Source: CAVVYV01 sp963818205 (GTDB taxonomy: Bacteria > Actinomycetota > Thermoleophilia > Solirubrobacterales > 70-9). Taken from it: 64,000 nucleotides of DNA. How positions within the stretch are numbered: position 1 is the first letter of the stretch; every line of letters starts with the position of its first letter. This document shows positions 8,001 to 16,725 of the stretch, in pieces. Location: the NCBI GenBank assembly GCA_963818205.1, contig CAWFRG010000004.1, positions 186,001-250,000 on the forward strand, given 5' to 3'. Both the position numbers and the translations under genes were made by a program. The notes under the pieces were generated by a model that had not been told where the DNA came from, made no database searches, and worked only from the letters and a program-made list of their open reading frames with translations.

Positions 8001-9100
8001 GCAGCGAAAGCTCGGCCGCGGCCGGCGGCGAGGCCGAGCAGGCGGGGCAGGACGCCTGGTCCCTGATCAGCGATGCCGGAATCCGGGTCCTCCGGATCCC
8101 AACCCCGTTCCAGGTGGGCCGGGTCAACTGCTACCTGATCGAGGACGAGCCGCTCACCCTGATCGACGCCGGCCCGAACTCCGGCAAGGCCCTCGACGAG
8201 CTCGAGCACCAATTCGATGCGCTCGGACATCGGATCGAGGACCTCGAGCTGGTGATCATCAGCCACCAGCACATCGATCACCTCGGCCTGGTCGACATCG
8301 TCGCCCGCCGGGCCGAGGCCGAGGTGGCGGCGCTCGACGCGGTCGTCCCCTTCGTCGAGAACTTCGGCGGCGACGCGGAGCGCGACGACGAGGAGGCCGC
8401 GGCGCTGATGCTGCGACACGGGATCTCCGAGGAGGTCGTCAGCGCGCTCCGCCAGGTCACCGGCAGCTTTCGCGCCTGGGGCTCGAAGGCCAAGGTCACC
8501 AGGCCACTGGCCGACGGCGAGCAGCTGTCGCTCCGCGACCGGACGCTCGAGGTCCAGCACCGCCCCGGGCACAGTCCCTCCGACACCCTCTTCTGGGACG
8601 CCGAGCGCCAGATCCTGATCGCCGCCGACCACCTGATCAAGCACATCTCCTCGAACCCGCTGATCTCCCGTCCACTGGACGGTTCGAGCGAGCGCACTCA
8701 GGCCCTGGTCACCTACATCGAGTCGATGAAGCGCACCCGGGAGCTGCCGGCCGAGGTCGTGCTCTCCGGGCATGGGGAGCCAATCACCGATCACGTCGCC
8801 CTGATCGACCAGCGCCTGGCCCTCCACCAGCGCCGGGCCGAGAAGCTCTATCGCCTGATCGCCGAGCAGCCGCGAACCGGGCACGAGCTGGCCCAGGCGA
8901 TCTGGGGAGACGTCGCGGTCACTCAGGCGTTCCTTACCCTGTCCGAGGTGATCGGCCATGTCGACCTCCTGATCAACACCGGCCACGTGCGCGAGGTCAG
9001 TGAAGGCGGCGTGGTCCGCTATGAAGCGACCGCCGATACTTCCGCCGGCGATCTCGGGGACCTGATCCCAGGCGGTAACCCCGCCTCCAACGGGGGTTAG
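7997..9100 (+). CDS. Metallo-beta-lactamase-fold hydrolase with winged-helix C-terminus
   Basis: A 367-residue MBL-fold protein of the LACTB2/glyoxalase II-like group. The zinc motif is SHQHIDH, followed by RPGHSPSD, an Asp-His in AADHLIKH, and SGHGEP. The last 90 or so residues form a winged-helix-like segment (TGHELAQAIWGD) that this group uses to cap the active site or bind nucleic acid. Start GTG at 7997 overlaps the mutase stop (GTGA). Family members hydrolyse thioesters, lactones or RNA; the substrate cannot be read from sequence. It sits between the mutase and the lipid kinase genes in one apparent operon. Confidence 0.88.
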   Translation: MSSESSAAAGGEAEQAGQDAWSLISDAGIRVLRIPTPFQVGRVNCYLIEDEPLTLIDAGPNSGKALDELEHQFDALGHRIEDLELVIISHQHIDHLGLVDIVARRAEAEVAALDAVVPFVENFGGDAERDDEEAAALMLRHGISEEVVSALRQVTGSFRAWGSKAKVTRPLADGEQLSLRDRTLEVQHRPGHSPSDTLFWDAERQILIAADHLIKHISSNPLISRPLDGSSERTQALVTYIESMKRTRELPAEVVLSGHGEPITDHVALIDQRLALHQRRAEKLYRLIAEQPRTGHELAQAIWGDVAVTQAFLTLSEVIGHVDLLINTGHVREVSEGGVVRYEATADTSAGDLGDLIPGGNPASNGG

Positions 9101-9107
9101 ACGGATC

Positions 9108-10121
9108 GTGCCGGCGAGTGCCCCCGCCCAGCAGCGCGAGCCCTCCTCCGCCGCCGCGGCCACGCCGCTCACTCCGGGTGCGACCAAGAAGCGAATGCTG
9201 ATCATCGTCAATCCCTACGCCACCACGGTCTCCGACCGGCTCAAGAACCTGGTCGTCTACGCGCTCCAGGCCCGCTACGACGTCGAGGCGGTTGACACCG
9301 AGGCCTCCGAGCACGCGATCGAGATCGGCCGCGAGGCGCGCGACGGCGGCTACGACATCGTCGTCGCCTTCGGCGGCGACGGCACCCTGAACGAGGTCGT
9401 CAACGGGCTCGCCGGAACCGACGTCCCGGTCTCGGTCCTCCCAGGCGGCTCCACCAACGTCGTCTGCCGGACCCTGGGGATTCCGAACGACGTGGTCGAC
9501 GCCACCGAGCACCTGATCGGGCTTGCCGACGACTTCCACCCCCGCAAAGTGGACCTCGGCCGGTGCAACGGCCGCCACTTCGTCTTCGCCTGCGGCGTCG
9601 GCCTCGACGCCAGCGTCGTCAGGCGAGTCGACGCCCACCCGCAGCTCAAGGCCCGGGCGCGCTACTGGTACTACACCTGGGCGGCGGTCACCGCCTTCTA
9701 CAGCGAGTACCTGCGGGACCCCGTCCGGCTCGAGCTGGAGCTGGAGGGCGAGAGGATCGAGGGGATAACGGCGATCGCCCAGAACTCTGACCCGTTCACC
9801 TACTTCGCCGATATCCCGATCCGGATCGCCGAGCAGATCGCGCTCGACGACGGGAGGATCTCGCTCGCCGTGCTCCGGCGGGGGGCCCAGCGCGACATGC
9901 TCCCGATCGCCGCAAGGGTGCTGAGCAGGCGGATGCGGGTCGCGAAGAACCGCCAGATCGAGATCTTCGAGGGCGTCCGCGAGGCGATGGTTCGCTCGAT
10001 CTCGACCGAGGAGGGCGGAAACGTGCGGCCGCTGCCGGTCCAGGTGGACGGCGACTACATCGGCGAGTACACCGAGATGCGGTTCTCGGTCGCCCCGGGC
10101 GCCCTCACCCTGGTCGCTTGA
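9108..10121 (+). CDS. Diacylglycerol kinase-family lipid kinase
   Basis: 337 residues of the DagK/YegS/BmrU family. After a 26-residue disordered leader the catalytic domain begins at LIIVNPYATTVSDRL. The nucleotide loop is FGGDGTLNEVVNG, followed by PGGSTNVVCRTLGIP and a C-terminal beta-sandwich (VQVDGDYIGEY). It phosphorylates diacylglycerol or a related lipid for membrane phospholipid turnover. The start is GTG at 9108, 7 bases after the MBL stop. The stop overlaps the following HIT gene (TTGA), so it is part of the operon that begins with the first HIT or mutase gene. Confidence 0.9.
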   Translation: MPASAPAQQREPSSAAAATPLTPGATKKRMLIIVNPYATTVSDRLKNLVVYALQARYDVEAVDTEASEHAIEIGREARDGGYDIVVAFGGDGTLNEVVNGLAGTDVPVSVLPGGSTNVVCRTLGIPNDVVDATEHLIGLADDFHPRKVDLGRCNGRHFVFACGVGLDASVVRRVDAHPQLKARARYWYYTWAAVTAFYSEYLRDPVRLELELEGERIEGITAIAQNSDPFTYFADIPIRIAEQIALDDGRISLAVLRRGAQRDMLPIAARVLSRRMRVAKNRQIEIFEGVREAMVRSISTEEGGNVRPLPVQVDGDYIGEYTEMRFSVAPGALTLVA

Positions 10122-10540
10122 CCGACTGCCCCTTCTGCGCGATCGCGGCGGGAGCCGAGGCCGGGCACGTGGTCTTCGAGGACGAGATCTCGGTGGCCTT
10201 CCTCGACAACCGGCCGCTCTTCCCCGGACACAGCCTGCTGATCCCGCGACAGCATGTGGAGACGCTCGGCGACCTCCCGGACGAGCTGGTTGGGCCGCTG
10301 TTCGCCAACGCCCGGCTGCTCTCCCGGGCGATCCCCGAGGCGGTGGGGAAGCCAGGCTCCTTCGTCGCCCTCAACAACGTCGTCAGCCAGAGCGTGCCGC
10401 ACCTTCATATCCATGTCGTTCCCCGCAAGCCGAAAGACGGCCTCCGCGGCTTCTTCTGGCCGCGCAGCAAGTACGAGTCGGAGAAGCAGATGAGCGAGGT
10501 CGCCGCCACCGTGCGGCGTGCGGTCGAGGAGCTGGCCTAA
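10118..10540 (+). CDS. HIT-family protein (Hint-like)
   Basis: A 140-residue HIT protein starting with TTG at 10118 inside the overlap with the lipid kinase stop. It has CPFCAIAAG at the N-terminus, FLDNRPLFPGHSLLIPRQHV, and the triad HLHIHVVPRKP. Length and pattern fit Hint-type purine-nucleotide phosphoramidases better than the longer AP4A phosphorylase-like HIT protein at 6108. It is the last gene of the plus-strand block and converges on the minus-strand secreted protein gene with 12 bases between stops. Physiological substrate unknown. Confidence 0.88.
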   Translation: MTDCPFCAIAAGAEAGHVVFEDEISVAFLDNRPLFPGHSLLIPRQHVETLGDLPDELVGPLFANARLLSRAIPEAVGKPGSFVALNNVVSQSVPHLHIHVVPRKPKDGLRGFFWPRSKYESEKQMSEVAATVRRAVEELA

Positions 10541-10552
10541 TTCCCCAGAGGG

Positions 10553-11077
10553 CTAACGCTTGGCCTTGAAGGTCGGCGTCTCCTTGCCGGCGACGCACTG
10601 CCCCGAGGCGGAGTCCGGGAAGTAGTAGCGGATCGTCCCCTCGATCGTCCGGTCGTCGACGAAGGTTCCCTTGATCCGGTTGAATCTCGAGCCCTCGAAG
10701 GTGCGCTCGAAGGAGAAGCTCCCGTTGCGGCTGATCTTCTTCGTCACCCGCGGCGCCCCCTCCTCGATGAACACCGGCGGGCTGAGGCAGAAGCCGTGCC
10801 TGATCACGGGCTCGGTGGTCAGGGTGATCCTCCTGCCGTTGACCTTGAAGGCGATCCTCCGGAAGGCGCCATCGACGGCCACCTGCGAGGTCTTGCCCTT
10901 GTAGGTGCCCTTGCGGGGCTGGACGGCGGCGGCGTCGCGGACCGGGGTCTCGCCGAAGCTGGGAGCGGCGACCGCCGTCAGAGATACGGCGGCACAACAG
11001 AGGAATGCGAACGAGAGACGCGAGCGCGCTCCGCGGGCAGCGCCGAGGAGCGACCCGTTTTTTGCTGGACGGTCCAT
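10553..11077 (-). CDS. Secreted hypothetical protein
   Basis: 174 residues with an N-terminal signal peptide (AFLCCAAVSLTAVAAP) and a mature beta-rich domain. The pattern GTYKGKTSQ ... ITLTTEPVIRHGFCL ... GTFVDDRTIEGTIRYYF, with two cysteines near the middle and end, is typical of small all-beta secreted proteins common in Thermoleophilia genomes. No enzyme motif is visible and I do not recognise the family. It stands alone between the convergent HIT gene and the relA/spoT gene, 34 bases downstream of the latter's stop on the opposite side. Exported location is well supported; function unknown. Confidence 0.7.
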   Translation of the reverse strand: MDRPAKNGSLLGAARGARSRLSFAFLCCAAVSLTAVAAPSFGETPVRDAAAVQPRKGTYKGKTSQVAVDGAFRRIAFKVNGRRITLTTEPVIRHGFCLSPPVFIEEGAPRVTKKISRNGSFSFERTFEGSRFNRIKGTFVDDRTIEGTIRYYFPDSASGQCVAGKETPTFKAKR

Positions 11078-11111
11078 CGCCTGGGTTCGGACCCTACCGC
11101 CTCACCCGGGG

Positions 11112-13412
11112 TCAGCCGCTCGGAGTGACCCGGTAGGCATCGAAGACCGAGTCGATGTTCCTCAGCCGGGTGATCGCCTGCTTCAGCTGCTCGGTGTCAC
11201 CGACCTCGACCACGAAGCGGTTCTTGACCATCGGGTGCTTGGTGCTGCAACGGGCCTCGAGGATGTTGAGCCCCGCCTCGGCGAAGGTGCGGGAGAGATC
11301 CTCGAGCAGCCGGGTCCGGTCCCAGGCGTCGACCTGCAACTCGACCCTGTATGACGACTCGTTGTCGCCGTCCCAGTGGACGTCGGTGAAGCGCTCGGGC
11401 GCCTTCTTGAGGGCGACGACGTTGCGGCAGTCGGCGCGGTGGACGGTGATCCCCCGCCCAAGGGAGACGTAGCCGACGATCTCATCGCCCGGCACCGGCC
11501 GGCAGCACTTGGCGAGGCGGACGGCGACGTCGTCGACGCCCTTCACCTTGATCCCGAAGCTGGTCGCCTCGCGGGTGCGGCGGCGGGAGTCGTCGCTGCC
11601 CCTGATCAGGCCCTCGGCCGGCTCCTCCTCGACCGCCTCGCCGCGCTTCAGCCGCTGCATCACCTTGTTGGCGACGACCTTGGTCGAGATCTTCGACTGG
11701 CCGAGGGCGATGTAGAAGTCGTCCGCCTTGCGGAAGCCCATCTCCCGGATCACGTCGACGAACAGCGGGGAGCCGGCCACCTTCGCGTACGGGAGGCCGC
11801 GCTTCTTCAGCGCCTCCGCGAGCTGCTCGCGGCCGCGGTGCTCGGCGCCCTCGCGGCTCTCGCGCTGGAACCAGGCGCGGATCTTGTTCCGCGCCCTCGA
11901 GGTGCGGACCAGCTTCAGCCAGTCCCGGGAGGGGCCGCGGCCCTGCTTCGCGGTCAGGACCTCGACGATGTCCCCGGACCTGAGCTGGTAGTGGAGCGGG
12001 ACGATCTTGCCGTTGACCTTGGCGCCGACGCAGCGGTGGCCGACGTCGGTGTGGATCGCGTAGGCGAAGTCGAGCGGGGTCGAGCCGGCGGAGAGGTTCT
12101 TCACCTCCCCCTTCGGGGTGAAGACGAAGACCTCGTCCTCGAACAGGTCGACCTTGAGCGCCTCGAGGAACTGCTTCGGGTCGGCCTCCTTCTCCGACTC
12201 CAGCAGCTGGCGAAGCCAGGTCATCTTCTCCCGGGGGTCCCCGTCGCTCGGACCCTCCTTGTAGATCACATGGGCGGCGATCCCGTACTCGGCGAGCTCG
12301 TGCATGTCCGGGGTGCGGATCTGGATCTCCAGCGGCCGCCCCTCCGGGCCGATCACCGTCGTGTGGAGCGCCTGGTACATGTTCGCCTTCGGCATCGCGA
12401 CGAAGTCCTTGAAGCGCCCGGGCATCGGCTTCCAGAGCGAGTGGACGATCCCGATCGCCCCGTAGCAATCCTTCACCGAGCCGACCAGGACCCGCATCGC
12501 GGTGAGGTCGAAGATCTCGTTGAACTCGCGGCCCTTGCGGGTCATCTTCGTGTAGATCGAGTAGAAGTGCTTGGCCCGGCCTGAGATCTCCGCCTCGATC
12601 CCGACCTTCTTCAGCTCGCGCGACAGGAACTTCCCCGCCTCGTTCACGTAGCGCTCCCGCTCGACCCGCTGCTGGGCGACCAGCTCCTTCATCTCCTCGT
12701 ACTTGCGCGGGTGAAGCGTGGCGAAGGCGAGGTCCTCCAGCTCCCACTTGATCGCGTGGATTCCCAGCCGGTGGGCGAGCGGAGCGAAGATCTCGAGCGT
12801 CTCGCGCGCCTTCTCCTGCTGCTTCTGCTTCGGCAGCGCCTCCACGGTGCGCATGTTGTGGAGGCGGTCGGCCAGCTTGATCAGGATCACCCTGACGTCG
12901 GTGGCCATCGCCACCATCATCTTCCGGTAGTTCTCCGCCTGGCGCTCGTCGCGGCTCTGGAAGGTGATCCCGGTGAGCTTGGTGACCCCATCGACGAGCT
13001 GGGCGATCTGCTCACCGAAGCGCTCGCGGACCTCCTCGAGACTGGCGCTGGTGTCCTCGACGGTGTCGTGGAGGAGGGCGGCGCAGAGGGTCGGCGTGTC
13101 GAGGCGGAGTCCGGCGCAGATCCGCGCTACGCCCAGCGGGTGGGTGATGAAGTCCTCGCCCGACTTTCGCACCTGGTCAGCGTGGCTCTCGCAGGCGAAG
13201 GCGAAGGCGCGCTCGAGCTCGTCCCGGTCGACCGGCTCGCCCTCGGACTTGTGCTCCTCGATCACCGCGAACAGGTCGCCGAGCAGCGCGCGTTGCTCCT
13301 TGCTGAGCTGTTCGGTGAACGAATCGGCGCGGGGCGTGCGGTGGCGTCCGCGAGGCTCGCCGACGCGGGTGTGCCCGCGCCGCTCGTCCTCGCGGCTCTT
13401 CGCCTTGCTCAG
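11112..13412 (-). CDS. relA: Bifunctional (p)ppGpp synthetase/hydrolase
   Basis: A long RelA/SpoT homolog, 717 residues from GTG 13265 or about 766 from CTG 13412. It has an HD hydrolase domain (ITHPLGVA ... LLHDTVEDT), the synthetase domain (GRAKHFYSIYTKM, then YQALHTTVIGPEG), a TGS domain (VFVFTPKGEVKNL) and a C-terminal ACT domain. The intact HD motif suggests both making and degrading the alarmone. The residues just before 13265 (LGDLFAVIEEHKSEGE) look like normal RelA N-terminus. The frame stays open to a CTG that overlaps the recJ stop as CTGA, so I extend to it. Translation is probably coupled to recJ. The exact start is uncertain. Confidence 0.88.
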   Translation of the reverse strand: MSKAKSREDERRGHTRVGEPRGRHRTPRADSFTEQLSKEQRALLGDLFAVIEEHKSEGEPVDRDELERAFAFACESHADQVRKSGEDFITHPLGVARICAGLRLDTPTLCAALLHDTVEDTSASLEEVRERFGEQIAQLVDGVTKLTGITFQSRDERQAENYRKMMVAMATDVRVILIKLADRLHNMRTVEALPKQKQQEKARETLEIFAPLAHRLGIHAIKWELEDLAFATLHPRKYEEMKELVAQQRVERERYVNEAGKFLSRELKKVGIEAEISGRAKHFYSIYTKMTRKGREFNEIFDLTAMRVLVGSVKDCYGAIGIVHSLWKPMPGRFKDFVAMPKANMYQALHTTVIGPEGRPLEIQIRTPDMHELAEYGIAAHVIYKEGPSDGDPREKMTWLRQLLESEKEADPKQFLEALKVDLFEDEVFVFTPKGEVKNLSAGSTPLDFAYAIHTDVGHRCVGAKVNGKIVPLHYQLRSGDIVEVLTAKQGRGPSRDWLKLVRTSRARNKIRAWFQRESREGAEHRGREQLAEALKKRGLPYAKVAGSPLFVDVIREMGFRKADDFYIALGQSKISTKVVANKVMQRLKRGEAVEEEPAEGLIRGSDDSRRRTREATSFGIKVKGVDDVAVRLAKCCRPVPGDEIVGYVSLGRGITVHRADCRNVVALKKAPERFTDVHWDGDNESSYRVELQVDAWDRTRLLEDLSRTFAEAGLNILEARCSTKHPMVKNRFVVEVGDTEQLKQAITRLRNIDSVFDAYRVTPSG

Positions 13413-16153
13413 CTCGCCTGTGCTCTGCTTTGCAGGAATCGGTCGCCCTCCTGGTGCCTGGCGACGCAGGCCGCGTAGGCCCGCGATCGCTCCAGCTCGG
13501 TCCTCTCCGAGGATAGAACCCGGAGCGAGGGGGCGGGGTCAGTGGCAGACCACTGGCAGAGGCCGAGCTCGCAAAGCACCGCCAGGCAGCGGGCCGCGAC
13601 CTCAGGCGAGCGCGGGTGCCGGGACGGGCCCGCCAGCAGCTCCCTCAGCCGTTCTCCGGCAAGCTCGCCGCCGGCCTCGCCGAGCCCGCGCCAGAGCTCG
13701 CCGATCGGAGCGCGCAAGTCCCACTCGGCGGCCAGGCAGCGCCTCGCCAGCTCGACCTCGGCGCCGCCCCAGGCGAGGTGGAGGAAACCGGCGGTCGCGA
13801 ACGGGCGTGGTGCGGCGGCGGTGTCTGCGGCCGTATACCCGGCGGCGGTGTTTGTGGCCGCCGTTTGCCAGGGTCCATTGAGGCCGGCTCGGGCCAGCGC
13901 CTCGAGCTGCTCCGCCGGCGGCGGGTCGACGAGAACGACGTGCTGAAAGCGCCGGGGGGCGTCCCGCCGCCGCGCCAGCGCACCCCAGTCGGCAAGCACC
14001 AGAGGTACATCCGGAGGCGGTGTTTGTCGCCGGCGATTAAGACGGGGCCCGAGGGCGGCGTCGAGCGCCTCCGAGCCGCAGCGATGGCACGCGAGCCGCG
14101 GAGCGCCGGCGCCGAAGCGGCGCGGATCCGCGGCATCCTCGGCGAGCGCCCGGCGCCGGGATGCGTCGGCGCAGAGAGCCAGCACCGACTCCCCGCTGGA
14201 GATCAGCTCGGTGAGGGCGGCGACCGCGGCCGTGCCCCGGCGATCGACCAGCTCGCGCTCCGGACCCTCGGCGGGGCGAGCGTCGTAGATTCCCCCCGGC
14301 CGGCCATCGGCGGTCCGGGCGAGCTCCTCGTTCAGCCGCTGCCACCACTCCGCGGCGGGGGCGGGGCAGGCCTCGGCGCCGCAGCCGGTTGAGCGTGCGC
14401 CATCCTCCTCGGGCGCGGTCCGGGGATAGAGCTCGCGGACCACCACCCGCGGCTGCACGGCGCCATTCCAGCGATCCACCTCGAGCTGCACGGAGAGATC
14501 GATCTGCTCGTCCTCGGATCGCGAGACCTGGCCGTTCATCCCGAATGCGACCCCCATCGCCCGGCCGGTGCCGCTCTCGAGCTGAAAGCGCGAGTGCTTT
14601 CCCTCCTCGCCCAGCGGCCGGACCTCGCGCAGGCGTCCCGAGGGGACCAGCAACCGGGGGCCGGGGTTGCCCTTGCCGAACGGGCCGAGGCGCTCGAGCT
14701 GCTCGGCCAGATCCATGCCGATTCCCTCGCGCCCCACCCCGACCAGCGCATCGAGCTCCTCGGTCTGGACCAGGTCGGCCGGATCGATCGCCGCAGCGGC
14801 ATGCTCGAGGAAGGCGGCGCGAAAGCGATCGAGGCGATCCGCCTCGAGCTCGAGCCCCGCGGCGGCGCGATGGCCTCCGTGGCGGACGAGGTGCTGCGAG
14901 CAGGAATCGAGCGCCGCCAGCAGGTCGAAGCCGGGGATGCTCCGGGCGGAGCCCCTCCCCCGGCCCCCGGCGAGCGAGATCAGGACCGCCGGACGGCGGT
15001 GGCTCTCGGCGAGCCGGGAGGCGGCGATGCCGACCACGCCCGGATGCCAGCCCTCGCCCGCGAGCACCAGCGCCGGGGCGTCGAGCTGCTCGGGGCTGAG
15101 CTCGGCTCGCGCCCGCTCGGCGGCCGAGACCACCAGGCGCTCGGCCTGGCGCCGCTCCGCGTTGGCGCGGTCGAGCTCGGCGGCGATCTGGGCCGCCCGC
15201 TCGGGATCCTCGGTGAGCATCAGCTCGACTCCGGCGTCGGCTCGATAGAGCCGCCCGGCGGCATTGATCCGCGGAGCCAGCCGGAATCCGAGCGCCTCCT
15301 CGTCGACGGTCGCGGGATCGACTGCGGCCGCCGCCATCAGGGCGCGCAGCCCCGGGCGCGGCTCTCCTCGCAGGTGCCGGAGACCCTCCCGGACCAGCCG
15401 CCGGTTCTCGCCGACCAGGGGGACAAGGTCGGCGACGGTCGCCAGGGCGACCAGGTCAAGGTCTCGATCCCCCGGCCCGCGGCTCCCTCCAACGGTCTCG
15501 ACCCGGCGCTCGCCGCCGGCCCTCCGCAGGGCGGTGGCCAGCTTCTGGGCGACGCCCGCCGCGCACAGCCCGTCGAAGGGATAAGCGGAGACGACCGGAT
15601 GGAGGATCGTGCATTCGGGCAGCTCCCCCGACGGGGGCGGCTGGTGATGGTCGGTGACCAGGACCTCGATCCCGGACCGCCGCAGCGCCCGCACCTCGTC
15701 GGCGGAGCCGATCCCGCAGTCAACCGTGATCACCAGCTCGCTGCCACGGCGGCGCAGCTCCTTCACTCCGGCGGGGGTGAGCCCGTAGCCGTCGGAGAGA
15801 CGGTCCGGGATCAACCAGTCGCAGCGAGCGCCGAGCGAGCGCAGCGTGGAGACAAGGATCGCGGTGGAGCAGACTCCGTCGACGTCGTAGTCGCCATGGA
15901 TCGTCACCCGCCCCCCGCGGCGGGCGACAGAGAGAACCAGCTCGCAGGCCCCCTCCATCCCCTCGAACTCGAACGGGTCATGGGCGTCCCCGGCATCGAG
16001 GAAGGAGCGCGCCTGCTCGACGGTGCGGTAGCCCCGGCGGACGAGGATGACCGCCACCGGCTCCGCCAGCCCCAGACCGGAGGCGATCCTGCGCACCTCC
16101 CGGTAGTCATAGGGATCCGCATGGAAGGCCTTGGCATCGGCGGTCGAGGCCAC
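13409..16153 (-). CDS. recJ: Single-stranded-DNA-specific exonuclease RecJ, long form
   Basis: 914 residues, longer than the roughly 560-residue classical RecJ. The DHH/DHHA1 core is complete: IHGDYDVDGV near residue 85, VDCGIG near 145, VTDHHQPP near 168, and the GRGSARS loop of DHHA1. An OB-type region follows (QPRVVVRELYP). The last 330 residues are an added domain with a single CHRCG zinc-like site and a helicase-like feel, as in some Gram-positive RecJ proteins. Function: 5'-3' ssDNA exonuclease in recombination and mismatch repair. Start GTG at 16153. The C-terminal domain holds a short repeated DNA motif, noted separately. Confidence 0.9.
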   Translation of the reverse strand: MASTADAKAFHADPYDYREVRRIASGLGLAEPVAVILVRRGYRTVEQARSFLDAGDAHDPFEFEGMEGACELVLSVARRGGRVTIHGDYDVDGVCSTAILVSTLRSLGARCDWLIPDRLSDGYGLTPAGVKELRRRGSELVITVDCGIGSADEVRALRRSGIEVLVTDHHQPPPSGELPECTILHPVVSAYPFDGLCAAGVAQKLATALRRAGGERRVETVGGSRGPGDRDLDLVALATVADLVPLVGENRRLVREGLRHLRGEPRPGLRALMAAAAVDPATVDEEALGFRLAPRINAAGRLYRADAGVELMLTEDPERAAQIAAELDRANAERRQAERLVVSAAERARAELSPEQLDAPALVLAGEGWHPGVVGIAASRLAESHRRPAVLISLAGGRGRGSARSIPGFDLLAALDSCSQHLVRHGGHRAAAGLELEADRLDRFRAAFLEHAAAAIDPADLVQTEELDALVGVGREGIGMDLAEQLERLGPFGKGNPGPRLLVPSGRLREVRPLGEEGKHSRFQLESGTGRAMGVAFGMNGQVSRSEDEQIDLSVQLEVDRWNGAVQPRVVVRELYPRTAPEEDGARSTGCGAEACPAPAAEWWQRLNEELARTADGRPGGIYDARPAEGPERELVDRRGTAAVAALTELISSGESVLALCADASRRRALAEDAADPRRFGAGAPRLACHRCGSEALDAALGPRLNRRRQTPPPDVPLVLADWGALARRRDAPRRFQHVVLVDPPPAEQLEALARAGLNGPWQTAATNTAAGYTAADTAAAPRPFATAGFLHLAWGGAEVELARRCLAAEWDLRAPIGELWRGLGEAGGELAGERLRELLAGPSRHPRSPEVAARCLAVLCELGLCQWSATDPAPSLRVLSSERTELERSRAYAACVARHQEGDRFLQSRAQAS
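13811..14035. repeat. Three copies of a GC-rich motif inside recJ
   Basis: On the plus strand the motif GGCGGTGTTTGTNGCCGNCG appears near 13844-13863 and, varied, near 13814-13832 (GGCGGTGTCTGCGGCCG) and 14014-14034 (GGCGGTGTTTGTCGCCGGCG). The first two lie back to back and encode an odd Ala/Thr-rich stretch (NTAAGYTAADTAAAP). They may be copies of a dispersed palindromic repeat inserted in frame. Confidence 0.5.
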
Positions 16154-16191
16154 CCGGCCACACTAGGTTCGGCCCCTGACGGAACCACGAT

Positions 16192-16229
16192 TTGGCGACT
16201 TCTTCGGCATATCCGGAAGAAGTCGCCAA
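16192..16229. repeat. Perfect 14-bp inverted repeat between recJ and a membrane gene
   Basis: TTGGCGACTTCTTC and GAAGAAGTCGCCAA pair perfectly around a 10-base loop. It lies 38 bases ahead of the recJ start and 63 bases past the stop of the small membrane gene. It has no T-run on either strand, so it may be a dispersed palindromic repeat or RNA end-protecting hairpin rather than a terminator. Confidence 0.6.
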
Positions 16230-16292
16230 CTGTGCGATTTCTCCCCGACTAGGAGGGTGCCCGACGGCTGGAGCGCCGCACCCGCCCGGCGC

Positions 16293-16565
16293 CTACAGGC
16301 GCTCCGGCTCGACGCCGGCGCGGATGCCCGAGAGGTAGACCGCTCCGAGGCCGAGCAGGGTCCCCGGGATCGCGTAAACGGCGGTGGCGAAACTGGTCAC
16401 GCCGATGCTGTCGCCGAGCGCGATCTGGGCGATCGCACCGGTGACCATCGCGCCCGCGGTGGCACCGATGAAGGCGCCGACGATCCCGCCGCGGAAGCGG
16501 TCGGGGATGAAGACGGTGAAGTGCCAGAGCGCCACACCCATCGTGAACCAGACGAGCGCCGCCAT
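16293..16565 (-). CDS. Small membrane protein of unknown function
   Basis: A 90-residue protein from ATG 16565 (MAALVWFTMGVALWHFTVF) with two or three membrane helices. They are rich in Gly and Ala (GGIVGAFIGATAGAMVTGAIAQ and SFATAVYAIPGTLLGLGAVYL), and the protein ends in a short charged tail. An upstream in-frame start near 16661 would add an Arg/Pro-rich segment that looks non-coding, so the internal ATG is preferred. It lies between secDF and recJ on the same strand. I do not recognise the family. The glycine-zipper-like helices suggest a small pore or holin-like protein, but this is a guess. Confidence 0.6.
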   Translation of the reverse strand: MAALVWFTMGVALWHFTVFIPDRFRGGIVGAFIGATAGAMVTGAIAQIALGDSIGVTSFATAVYAIPGTLLGLGAVYLSGIRAGVEPERL

Positions 16566-16725
16566 CAGATGAGTGATCGCCCGGCCGCGTGCGCCCGGGG
16601 GCGCGCGTGGCCAAGCAGGTCGTGGGACGCAGGGCGCAGCGCTTGCTGGCGGCAAGCGCAAGCCCGAGGACCGCGAGATGCGACGGCCACGCGCGTCATC
16701 CGGGTGTGCGAGGTCGGGTGATCCC

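Noticed and set aside
11376..12584. Long plus-strand frames opposite relA and recJ
   Set aside because: High-GC shadow frames with Arg/Leu/Gly bias; the minus strand carries complete RelA and RecJ motifs.
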